Shown piece after piece: positions 27,038-34,695 of a stretch of 64,000 bases of DNA. How positions within the stretch are numbered: position 1 is the stretch's first letter; every line of letters begins with the position of its first letter. The DNA is from Chromobacterium sp. IIBBL 290-4 (GTDB taxonomy: Bacteria; Pseudomonadota; Gammaproteobacteria; Burkholderiales; Chromobacteriaceae): the NCBI RefSeq assembly GCF_024207115.1, contig NZ_CP100128.1, positions 1,302,001 through 1,366,000 of the forward strand, in the 5' to 3' direction. The notes below the pieces were generated by a model that had not been told where the DNA came from, did not search any database, and saw only the letters and a list, made by a program, of their open reading frames with translations. The translations under genes and the position numbers were made by a program.

Positions 27038-27337
27038 CTAAAAAAGAGTCAACTGCCTCTCCTTTTCAAACATGATAAAACTTTGCTCAGCTTTTAATAT
27101 CTTACCGCATTTAATAATATCTGAGCGTTTACCTTCGAGAGCCCCTAATTGCAATGCAATTTCGCGACGCTCGATAGTAATATCATAATGAGGATATGAT
27201 GCATTACATTGAAACCACGCTTTTTTTAATCCTATAGAGACAGCAAACCTATGCAGCTCATCTAAGCTATCTGCAACCAAATGGCACCATTGACGCCCCC
27301 GCCACTTGATTCTTACGTTATCGACATAAACCGTCAT
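27038..27337 (-). CDS. DUF4031 protein
   Basis: 99 residues. MTVYVDNVRIKWRGRQWCHL, ADSLDELHRFAVSIGLKKAW and HYDITIERREIALQLGALE form the complete DUF4031 pattern (start AVYVDN, central CHxxADxxxELHxFA, then HYDI). The function of the family is not established. It is the first gene of the three-gene operon and has a near-consensus promoter right upstream, so it may be needed with the nucleotide enzymes rather than being a bystander. Confidence 0.85.
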   Translation of the reverse strand: MTVYVDNVRIKWRGRQWCHLVADSLDELHRFAVSIGLKKAWFQCNASYPHYDITIERREIALQLGALEGKRSDIIKCGKILKAEQSFIMFEKERQLTLF

Positions 27338-27367
27338 ATCGATCCAAGATAAAGATAATAATGATTA

Positions 27368-27396
27368 ATTATATTTTGCAGAGATCACTATGTCTA
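27368..27396 (-). promoter_or_regulatory. Sigma-70 promoter of the DUF4031/TS operon
   Basis: On the minus strand TAGACA (27396-27391) is followed after exactly 17 bases by a perfect TATAAT (27373-27368). Transcription would begin near 27361, giving a short leader of about 24 bases before the ATG at 27337. Confidence 0.7.
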
Positions 27397-28424
27397 CATT
27401 CAAATAAATTAATATATTTTGATTGGAATCACTGATGCATAATTTTCTATCTAATCAACAACACATCACTAATTTGGATCGCATAATTACTTCATCCTTC
27501 TCTACTAATCCTAAAATTGACATGGCACTATCCTGTGTTAAAACAACTTGCTGCCAAAGTGGATCAAACTTGTTGTAAGTTGCTTCATCCTCTAGATGAG
27601 TTATCTGAAACTAACCGCGCTCAATACGATCCACTAGGTATTGAGGCCTTTACAATTCTTTCATTTTCACACTGACCCAAATCATAATAATCATATTTTT
27701 CACCAGAACTACCAATAAAAATAAATACTGCCGCAGTTTATTTAGAGGTGCAATTTAACTTTTACCACTTCCACCATATATACCTGCAGTCTCCTTTTAC
27801 TGTATTAGTTTTACCCACGACAAAACAAGGCTTAACCAACAATTCTGCTGTTGGATTTCTTCCACTTATATTCAATTGAAACTATACAAACCAGTACATT
27901 TATCCTGGTCGAATTGATCCTTAGGTTAAGTTGCACACCCATTACTATGACATAAGCAACACTTACAATTCCAGATCAATGTCAAACCTCAGTACTTATC
28001 GGTTATTCTTTACTCACCATCAAATTCATGACTATTCATTCGCTCAACGCATAACTCTCTTATTTTCATTGCACACTACACAATGAAGAAGCATGGTGAA
28101 ATTGACATAGCCCATTGAATTCTCTCTATTTTTTTAATTTCCTACTTGCTTATTAGCTTGCCAGCAGTCCCTTCTCACTAGATAATGGATTCCGTGCCGT
28201 TCAATATCGGCACCGGGATTGGCGTCCCGAAGAATCTCGGCGGACTGCAGCGAAAGCTCCAGTCCTCACACCATTGCTACGTGCAATTTATGGCGGGCCT
28301 TGGTGGGAGCATCCTAGATGCGCCGGTTCCGAGATTCCGGTAACGCCAATCCCGCCATGAGCCTGCCACCCACCGATTGGCGTCGGAGATGCAGGCGAGC
28401 ACCTAAATCTCGGAGAATCTTGCC
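27397..28424. other. Long AT-rich non-coding stretch at the island edge
   Basis: About 1 kb without an open frame of 60 codons until 28314. Up to about 28170 the sequence is AT-rich and has no clear repeats, tRNA or RNA fold that I can identify; it may be decayed coding sequence. From about 28190 the composition switches to GC-rich and a set of inverted and direct repeats begins (see 28214-28354). Confidence 0.45.
28214..28354. repeat. Inverted-repeat element at the AT/GC boundary
   Basis: A 26-27-base arm at 28214-28240 (beginning CGGGATTGGCGT, ending GAATCTCGG) has an inverted partner at 28329-28354 with few mismatches. Inside lies a GAAA-loop hairpin (GGACTGCAGC/GCTCCAGTCC, 28242-28265) and a GCATC/GATGC hairpin. 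A partial third copy, direct, with CCGATTGGCGTCGG is at 28373-28386 and ATCTCGGAGAATCT at 28408-28421, adjoining the ribosome binding site of the next gene. It could be a MITE-like element, an island border, or a structured leader. Confidence 0.5.
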
Positions 28425-28823
28425 ATGACAAGCATTTCCCGCAGTGCGTCTCACCTTGCCGTATCCCCCAGCCCTTTGCTCCGTTCCGGGGCGTCTGCCT
28501 CTTTGTCTCAGCCCAGCCTGCTGGCCATGCATAGGCTGCATGATGCCTTTGCCGCCTTGCAGGACCAGCTAGCCCGCAAACCGCAGGCCTGCGCCCGCGT
28601 GCCGGCGGCGCAGCTGGCGCATCTGTGCCGCGACATTGAGGACGCGGTGGTGGAAACCATCTGCCACCTGGCCCACGGCCAGCTGGGCGTGCAGGCCTTG
28701 ATCGATCTGCTGACTTGCCTGGGCGACGACGTGCGCCTGCCGTCCAGCCGCTTGATCGAACTGTTGCGCCCGCTGGACAAGCGGATGGAAGCGTCGCTCA
28801 GCCGGCTGACCGGCGTGCTGTAA
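28425..28823 (+). CDS. DUF1484-type protein, copy 1
   Basis: 132 residues, no signal peptide. Two thirds is a helical domain: AAQLAHLCRDIEDAVVETI, QALIDLLTCLGDDVRL, PSSRLIELLRPLDKRMEASL. This is the pattern I associate with DUF1484, a family of unknown function known from Chromobacterium and Ralstonia. GGAG precedes ATG 28425. A related protein is encoded at 29098, so the pair probably arose by duplication. Confidence 0.65.
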   Translation: MTSISRSASHLAVSPSPLLRSGASASLSQPSLLAMHRLHDAFAALQDQLARKPQACARVPAAQLAHLCRDIEDAVVETICHLAHGQLGVQALIDLLTCLGDDVRLPSSRLIELLRPLDKRMEASLSRLTGVL

Positions 28824-29097
28824 GCCGCAGCCGCCGCGGCCCATCCGGGCACGGCGGCCGCTGAGAACCCCGTGTAGGGGTGGGCAGCGGCGTGGCGGCA
28901 CCTTGGGGGCGCACTCACCCTTCGCGCTCCGCGCCGCCTGCGCATCAGGCACCTTCCGCCCTCGCCGCTTTCTCCGCTCCCGCACGGGACGCACTGACTT
29001 GCCGCTCGCCCGCGCGCCTTGGCCTTTTACCCGGCCGCTGGCCGGACTGGCGCTGGCTCGCGCCCGGGCGGGCGGACTTTCTCGCTGGAGGATACGC

Positions 29098-29481
29098 ATG
29101 CCTCATTCCACCCACCAGACGCCCCCGGCGCCGCGCCGTGGCCCGTTTACTGCTTCTCGCGGCGGTAAAGCCGCCCGCGCCGCATCGTTAACCGCCTTGA
29201 AGCTGGCCCTTGCCCAGCTGCAAAGCCGGCTAGGCCCCGCCCGCCATGCCGATTTGCGGCTGCCGCTAGCGCAGCTGGCCCACCAGTGCGCGGACATTGA
29301 GCACGCTCTTGCCCAGCAACAGCGCGCCTTGGCCGTCAGTTGCGCCAGTTTGCAATCGCTGCTGGACCTGCTGCGGCTGGCGGACAGCACACCCTTGTCG
29401 TCCCGCCAGCTGTTTAGCCTGCTTTACCCGCTGCACCAGCATTTTGCGCAGTGCCAGCGCCAGCTGGAGGCGCTGCGGTAA
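29098..29481 (+). CDS. DUF1484-type protein, copy 2
   Basis: 127 residues from ATG 29098, which has GGAGG six bases upstream. It shares the layout of the protein at 28425: LAQLAHQCADIEHALAQQQ, LQSLLDLLRLADSTPLSS, RQLFSLLYPLHQHFAQCQ. Pro/Arg-rich N-terminus. Function unknown. The preceding 270 bases are GC-rich with several hairpins and no further gene. Confidence 0.65.
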   Translation: MPHSTHQTPPAPRRGPFTASRGGKAARAASLTALKLALAQLQSRLGPARHADLRLPLAQLAHQCADIEHALAQQQRALAVSCASLQSLLDLLRLADSTPLSSRQLFSLLYPLHQHFAQCQRQLEALR

Positions 29482-29685
29482 ACACTGTGGTTTTGGCAAC
29501 ACGATGCGGCCCGGTGGCCTGGCCCTTTGGCCAGTTTGTCTAGCCTGCCGCCCAGGCCGGGCCGCTTGCGCCGCCGCGGGCCGCATCGCCGCTTTTTCCG
29601 TCTCTATGCTCAATTCATGGAGGCCCACTCCGCCACGCCGCCCGCGCGGGCGGTGCCAGTGGCGCATTCAACAGGAGGCAGCAAG

Positions 29686-30894
29686 ATGATTTACGACACG
29701 GCGCACTTTCAGGAAATGTCCCGACGCGACCACGCCTTGCGCCAGCAACTGCGCGAGGCGGGCATCAGCCATTACCTGGCCTGCGGCGCGGACAGTTTGT
29801 ATTACCTGGCCGGCTTGAGCTTTGAGCCGCTGGAGCGGCCTTTTTTTCTGCTGCTGGAGGTGGATAGCGGCCGCCGCCATCTGCTGGTGCCGCAGCTGGA
29901 ATACGCCCACTTGCAATCGGCCTGGGGCGTGGAGTGGCCGGACATTCACAGCTACCGCGAATACCCGGCCCCCAAGGGCCAGGACTGGCAAACCAAGCTG
30001 CAGCCGCTGTTGCCGGCGGACTTTGCCTTTGACCCCAGCGCCAGCTGGCAGCTGGCGGCGGTACTGCAAGAGCTGGGCGGCCGCGCCTGCGCCGCGCTGG
30101 AGCGGGTGCGGCTGGTGAAATCAGACTGGGAGATTGCCCGGCTGGAACGCGCCGCCGCCTACGCGGCGCAAGGGGTGAACCGGCTGCTGGCCCGCGCGTA
30201 CGACGGCATGTCCGTGGCGGAAGGCTATGCCCTGGGCTCGCGCCTGCTGCGCGGCATCATCCAGCATGAGCATCACTTTGACCCGCTGTGCACCAAGGTG
30301 CTGCTGGCGCCGTGGCCGGCGCCGCTCAGCGCCCAGCCCCACGCCATCCCCCGCCTGACGCAAAAGCTGGAGGGCGGCCCGCATGTGGTGATTTGCGTGG
30401 TGCGGCTGGACGGCTACACCGCCGAGTGCGAGCGCACCTTCTTTACCCGCCCGCCCACGCAAGAAAGCCAGGAGCGCTTCACCCTGATGTGCCGCGCCCG
30501 CAGCCTGGCGGAATCGCTGCTGCGCCCCGGCACGCCCTGCGCGGTGATCGATCAGGCGGTGAACCGCTTTCTATCCGAGCAAGGCTTTGCCGACTGGCGC
30601 ATCCGCCTGCACCGCACCGGCCACGGCCTAGGCCTGTCCAACCACGAAGGCCCGTGGCTGGCCGAAGGCAGCGACGACGTGCTGCAAGCCGGCATGGCGG
30701 TATCGATAGAACCCGGCCTGTATATCGAAAAAGAAGGCGGCTACCGCCATTCCGACACCTACGTCATCACGGCCGGCGGCGCCCGCTGCCTGACCCTGGA
30801 CGCCGCCACCAGCCTGAAAGCCCTCACCCTCCACGCCCCCCGCCCGCTCTCCCGCGCCCAAGGCTACTTCGTCCGCAAAGCCGTATCCGCCTAA
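29686..30894 (+). CDS. M24 pita-bread-fold protein with degenerate metal site
   Basis: 402 residues from ATG 29686 (AGGAGG upstream). The N-terminal creatinase domain (1-145) and the M24 domain (150-402) are both present, a size shared by creatinase and ectoine hydrolase DoeA. In aminopeptidase P the metals are held by Asp, Asp, His, Glu, Glu; here the equivalent positions are Ile236, Glu247 (AECERTF), His313 (TGHGLGL), Glu342 (SIEPGLY) and Ser356 (YRHSDTY). Loss of at least two ligands argues against a metallo-aminopeptidase and for a metal-free hydrolase of creatinase type. The substrate cannot be told from sequence, and no ectoine genes are near. Confidence 0.82.
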   Translation: MIYDTAHFQEMSRRDHALRQQLREAGISHYLACGADSLYYLAGLSFEPLERPFFLLLEVDSGRRHLLVPQLEYAHLQSAWGVEWPDIHSYREYPAPKGQDWQTKLQPLLPADFAFDPSASWQLAAVLQELGGRACAALERVRLVKSDWEIARLERAAAYAAQGVNRLLARAYDGMSVAEGYALGSRLLRGIIQHEHHFDPLCTKVLLAPWPAPLSAQPHAIPRLTQKLEGGPHVVICVVRLDGYTAECERTFFTRPPTQESQERFTLMCRARSLAESLLRPGTPCAVIDQAVNRFLSEQGFADWRIRLHRTGHGLGLSNHEGPWLAEGSDDVLQAGMAVSIEPGLYIEKEGGYRHSDTYVITAGGARCLTLDAATSLKALTLHAPRPLSRAQGYFVRKAVSA

Positions 30895-30911
30895 GCCGCG
30901 TCCATGCAAAA

Positions 30912-30941
30912 CCGCCCACCCGGCCTGTGCCGGGTGGGCGG
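30912..30941 (+). terminator. Strong hairpin after the M24 gene
   Basis: CCGCCCACCCGG and CCGGGTGGGCGG form a perfect 12-bp stem with a CCTGTG loop, 18 bases after the stop codon. There is no T run, so it may act as an mRNA 3' end stabiliser rather than an intrinsic terminator. Confidence 0.55.
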
Positions 30942-30951
30942 GAATCCCGCC

Positions 30952-30984
30952 GTAGCGCGGTTTGGCCGCAGGCCATACCCGCGA
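30952..30984. repeat. REP-like palindrome, copy 1
   Basis: GTAGCGCGG...TGGCC/GGCCATACCCGCG closely resembles the palindrome at 57759-57791. Both lie downstream of a gene, next to a hairpin. The rest of the gap to 31273 contains no gene; a second small hairpin (CTCGCT...AGCGAG) is at 31050-31070. Confidence 0.6.
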
Positions 30985-31273
30985 CCCTATTGCTCGCGCT
31001 TGGCAAGTAGATAACCGCTCCCGCTCAACCCATGCCCCTCGCTCGATGAGAAGCGAGAGGTGTCCCCGACGTATTTTCACAGGTGGCGGCACTTCCAGTG
31101 ATCCATGCAGCGCCGCTTTGCCAGCTGACTTTCTGCCTCAGCCAGGCCACGTCCAAACTGCACTTTTGACCACGCCCACATTTCGACCAGAAGCCTAGCG
31201 GCTCACCTTGCTTTTACCATTCCCCACGCAGCACATACCAAAAGCATGCATCCTATTCGCTCAGGAGCTCACC
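30985..31273. other. Upstream region of the chitin-binding protein gene
   Basis: 289 bases with no credible gene. It contains a small hairpin around 31050-31070 and AGGAG just before the ATG at 31274. No recognisable lux-box-type palindrome was found. Confidence 0.35.
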
Positions 31274-34120
31274 ATGCACCATTCAAGCAAGCGTTTCACG
31301 CGAGCGGTTTCAGCATTGGTTTTATTGCTTATTGCCCATGCAGCCACCGCGCAAGACTGCCCCAACTGGCAGCCCAATACCCTTTATCAGCAAGGAGCGC
31401 AGGTTCTGTATCTGTCGCGCAGCTTTACCGCCTTGCGCAACCACCAAGCGCCGGCCGGCGCAAATTGGAACCCTGTCGACGCGCCTTCTCTGTGGCGCCA
31501 TGGCGGACAATGCGCCAATGCAGCGCCCCAGCCTTGCGGCGCAAGCTGGCAAGAAGGGCGGATCTATCTGGCAGGTGAAATCGCTACATATCAAAACCTT
31601 CAATACACCGCGCTAACCAATCATTTAGCGCGTAGTGGAGCCAACTGGAACCCGGCGCAAGCACCATCACTCTGGAAAAAGGGAGGCATCTGCCAGCCCG
31701 TAGTTTTGACTTTGGAAGAGTTGGCTAGCCCCGCGAGCCTTTACAGCGTTCACCTCCAGGATGGCGATACGCCGCAAAAAGTTGAACAGGTATCAGGCCC
31801 GGCTTTGCAATCGCTCACCTTGCTCGGCAACAAGGTCAATGTGATAACTGGTATGGATACCGGCAGCCAGGAGCAAATCCAATTAATGATACAAGGTCGC
31901 AAACAGCGCTATCTTGCCAAGTTCAGTCAGCTCACCTTGGCTGGGGCAAACCATGGCGCTATGCAAGAGCCAGACGAAACCGGCAAGCTGGGCGGGATTT
32001 CAGACCTCACCCTTAAGTCTTCAGAGACTACGCTGGGTACCATACTTTCTGATCAGGCCGGCCCACAAACCATTGCGTTTTACTCTCCTAGCAATCGTCG
32101 CCTGCATTCTTTGCAGGCCACGCTAGACAATGGCTCAAATGCGTTCAATCTGAAAGATCAAATCACCCTGCAGAGCAATGGCCAAATCACGCTGCATACA
32201 GACAAAATCCGCTCGCAACTACAGCCATTGCAGCGCCATGAGCTTTATCTATTCGGCTATGACAGCCAAGGTGATAGCTTCAATCTTTCGTTTTACTTTT
32301 ACTATGCCAACAATCGAATCCACGGTCAGCTTAAGCAGAATAACGCACAAATAGCGGCAGAATTAAAGGGGGCAGTAGTGGCGCTGAGAGGATTTGGTAA
32401 TCGATTAAGCTGGGTCAGCCAACTATCCAGTGACGGAAAGTTTGATTTTGGCACAGTCCCAATTGACAACTACTTGGTTGAATTGATAGACCCCAATGAA
32501 CGTCATGCGGCCAATGCCATGTTTTTAGTTACCACGCCAGGGAAGACCATTTTTGTTCCATTGGAACTTACACAGCCAGGTAGTGCTATGAAGAGCATGA
32601 TTATTCCTCTAGGCCTAGACAGTTCCACTTACAAACGACCGCAACGTCATAAACATACGCAAGCCAAACCATCTCAGCCTCAACATCGAGCAGAGGAAAT
32701 CGGTTCAGTGAATGTAATTGGTGGTCAACAAAATGTCACCATGCAACAGGAAAGAGAGGTGTTCATCCCTACAGGAATAAACAGAATCAACATTCTAACC
32801 AAGATTGACACAAAAGAATATCCTGGTTATAGCACAGATCCAAACAATAAGTTCAACGATTCTTGGAGTTACTGGTGGACATGCGCCGGACAGCAAAAAA
32901 ATCAGGCAGGACAAGTTAACAATACTCATAGTCATACCGGCGAACTGACATATAGCCATGGCATTACGCTAGACCCTAAACGAACCTCTCCAATACAATG
33001 CCGAATTGGCGCGTCAACTGTAAATATTGGAGACAGCTCTCTGCCCACCAGTGTTGACATCCAAATTCTGGGCGCGGTTTTTTCCATAGAGAAATTCGAA
33101 TACAAAAATGGATTGTGGTTAGATGACTCAAATGGTGGCAATAAAAATTACAACATCAGCCTGCCAACCAAAATGGGACAGCCATTTGGAGTAAATCGAC
33201 CGTGGGAGATGGACATCACATTTAGCCCTATCAACGTGGACATCCGTAAAGTAGCACTTTACCTCAGCTATCAAAATAAACAATCATTACTCACGGAAAA
33301 TGCGCCGTTTTCATTATTGCGTCCAGGATTGATACGAGTCAAATATGCAATCACTGACCCTTTACTTCTCAATCCAGCTCCAGGCCTAGCTCAGTTGCAA
33401 GCAACTCTTTTCACAGAAAAAGATGGAGTAACGCAAAGTTCTCAGCTTCAGCCTATGACCTTCCCGCTCACAAAAAAGGATACATTTCAGCCTCTATTTG
33501 AAATACGAAATGTATCCAACATGCCAGAAAACCGACGCTATGGTTCTCGTGATGATGCAACAGGTGGCGATGGCTGGCTGCGTAACGATATGCTGGCCAT
33601 ATTAAACTCCACAACTTTACCCTTGCTCGGCGATATATCAGGCCAGCATGCTTGGCAAAATGCCGCAGGCCGATCCATGGGTGTGCACAGCACGCACAAG
33701 GGTGGTTATGATGCTGACTTGCGTTATTGGGATGAAAACGGCCGCTGGGATAGTCCAATGAGAGGAGACAATGATGGAGCGGAAATCATACGCGTAGTGA
33801 ATGCCGCCAGAGCGGAAGTGAAAAGTGGCTCAAGCACCCAGCCGAATCTTAATCGCTTGATTAACTGGATTCGCGCAAACCGTGCCGCACTCAGCGCCCT
33901 AGAAAGCCAATTAGCCATGAGATTACGAAAAATATACATAGGAGATAAAGCTTGGTTTAACAAACCATTGATAGAGGGGCGCTTTCCTGATGGCGTCAAC
34001 ATCCCACTACCTGGCATCAATCCTCCCAATAATCTTCTTGGTCCCTGGGTGAACAAGTCAGCCAAAATTGTACCGATGGTCAATCATAACCATCACTTCC
34101 ATATTCGGCTCGTCCCTTAG
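31274..34120 (+). CDS. Secreted chitin-binding protein with C-terminal LAS-type metallopeptidase motif
   Basis: 948 residues from ATG 31274. A signal peptide (MHHSSKRFTRAVSALVLLLI, cut near AATAQ) is followed by two CBM5/12 chitin-binding modules, each C-x-W...Y..G..V.Y....ALRNH..PGANWNP..SLW..GG-C (about 28-75 and 85-135). The long middle part, rich in Thr, Gln and Asn, is unknown. The C-terminus has GVHSTHKGGYDADLRY (His808-x6-Asp815) and HNHHFHIRL (His941/His943), the zinc ligands of the LAS peptidase group that includes MepA. It may attack peptidoglycan or a protein while bound to chitin. The middle part is more AT-rich than the ends. The zinc assignment is by motif only. Confidence 0.75.
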   Translation: MHHSSKRFTRAVSALVLLLIAHAATAQDCPNWQPNTLYQQGAQVLYLSRSFTALRNHQAPAGANWNPVDAPSLWRHGGQCANAAPQPCGASWQEGRIYLAGEIATYQNLQYTALTNHLARSGANWNPAQAPSLWKKGGICQPVVLTLEELASPASLYSVHLQDGDTPQKVEQVSGPALQSLTLLGNKVNVITGMDTGSQEQIQLMIQGRKQRYLAKFSQLTLAGANHGAMQEPDETGKLGGISDLTLKSSETTLGTILSDQAGPQTIAFYSPSNRRLHSLQATLDNGSNAFNLKDQITLQSNGQITLHTDKIRSQLQPLQRHELYLFGYDSQGDSFNLSFYFYYANNRIHGQLKQNNAQIAAELKGAVVALRGFGNRLSWVSQLSSDGKFDFGTVPIDNYLVELIDPNERHAANAMFLVTTPGKTIFVPLELTQPGSAMKSMIIPLGLDSSTYKRPQRHKHTQAKPSQPQHRAEEIGSVNVIGGQQNVTMQQEREVFIPTGINRINILTKIDTKEYPGYSTDPNNKFNDSWSYWWTCAGQQKNQAGQVNNTHSHTGELTYSHGITLDPKRTSPIQCRIGASTVNIGDSSLPTSVDIQILGAVFSIEKFEYKNGLWLDDSNGGNKNYNISLPTKMGQPFGVNRPWEMDITFSPINVDIRKVALYLSYQNKQSLLTENAPFSLLRPGLIRVKYAITDPLLLNPAPGLAQLQATLFTEKDGVTQSSQLQPMTFPLTKKDTFQPLFEIRNVSNMPENRRYGSRDDATGGDGWLRNDMLAILNSTTLPLLGDISGQHAWQNAAGRSMGVHSTHKGGYDADLRYWDENGRWDSPMRGDNDGAEIIRVVNAARAEVKSGSSTQPNLNRLINWIRANRAALSALESQLAMRLRKIYIGDKAWFNKPLIEGRFPDGVNIPLPGINPPNNLLGPWVNKSAKIVPMVNHNHHFHIRLVP

Positions 34121-34695
34121 CATGATACATGCCTGGAGAGAATTTAGCGTAACCTGTAAATCCCACAAGCAATGAAACATTTCACACTCATCATATTTTG
34201 CGTAATAATTAAGTAACCAAACCGGCTGCCTTACAATGTAGGGCCGCCGGTTAATCGCCCCCTGCAAACGGGATCAGCCAAGTCAAGCGCCACACACAAT
34301 AGCAGATATCAAACCTGTCCTAAATGACAGTCACTTCCTCTAAATCACTAACTCTCACCCAGCTTCCCGCTCCGAATCATAAGCGGCGCTTAGGCAGGGC
34401 AGCCGCGCCTTGCCGTGATTCCCACTTGCTATTTCACATAACGAACAGTATCAAAAAGAACTAATTTCCTTATGAAGCAATAAGAGATTCACCTTGGCAT
34501 ATCTAAAATCGTGAACCACACTCAATCGTGCCCTGGCAGCATCTTGCAATTCAACCACCCGGGCATGGCAAACTCACACCTGCACGATTTCACCGCGGTG
34601 TGAGTTTTCCTTTCTCTTATCTGATTGACGTCACGCAGGAATGCGCTTTCAACAAACGACATTCCATGTATTGATTAACAGAGGAAAGGATTGAC
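34121..34695. other. Long intergenic region before the toxin gene
   Basis: 575 bases without a supported gene. Hairpins: AACCGGC...GCCGGTT at 34217-34249 and a terminator-like stem at 34571-34606. AGAGGAAAGG just before 34696 is the toxin ribosome binding site. The region is long enough for extended regulation. Confidence 0.4.
34571..34606 (+). terminator. Terminator-like hairpin 90 bases before the toxin gene
   Basis: AACTCACACC and GGTGTGAGTT form a 10-bp stem with a 16-base loop, followed by TTCCTTTCTC. It could end read-through from upstream or act as an attenuator of the toxin gene. Confidence 0.5.

Noticed and set aside
30912..30984. tRNA or small RNA gene from the strong hairpins
   Set aside because: The folds are simple stems with a REP-like repeat; no cloverleaf or conserved T-loop sequence.
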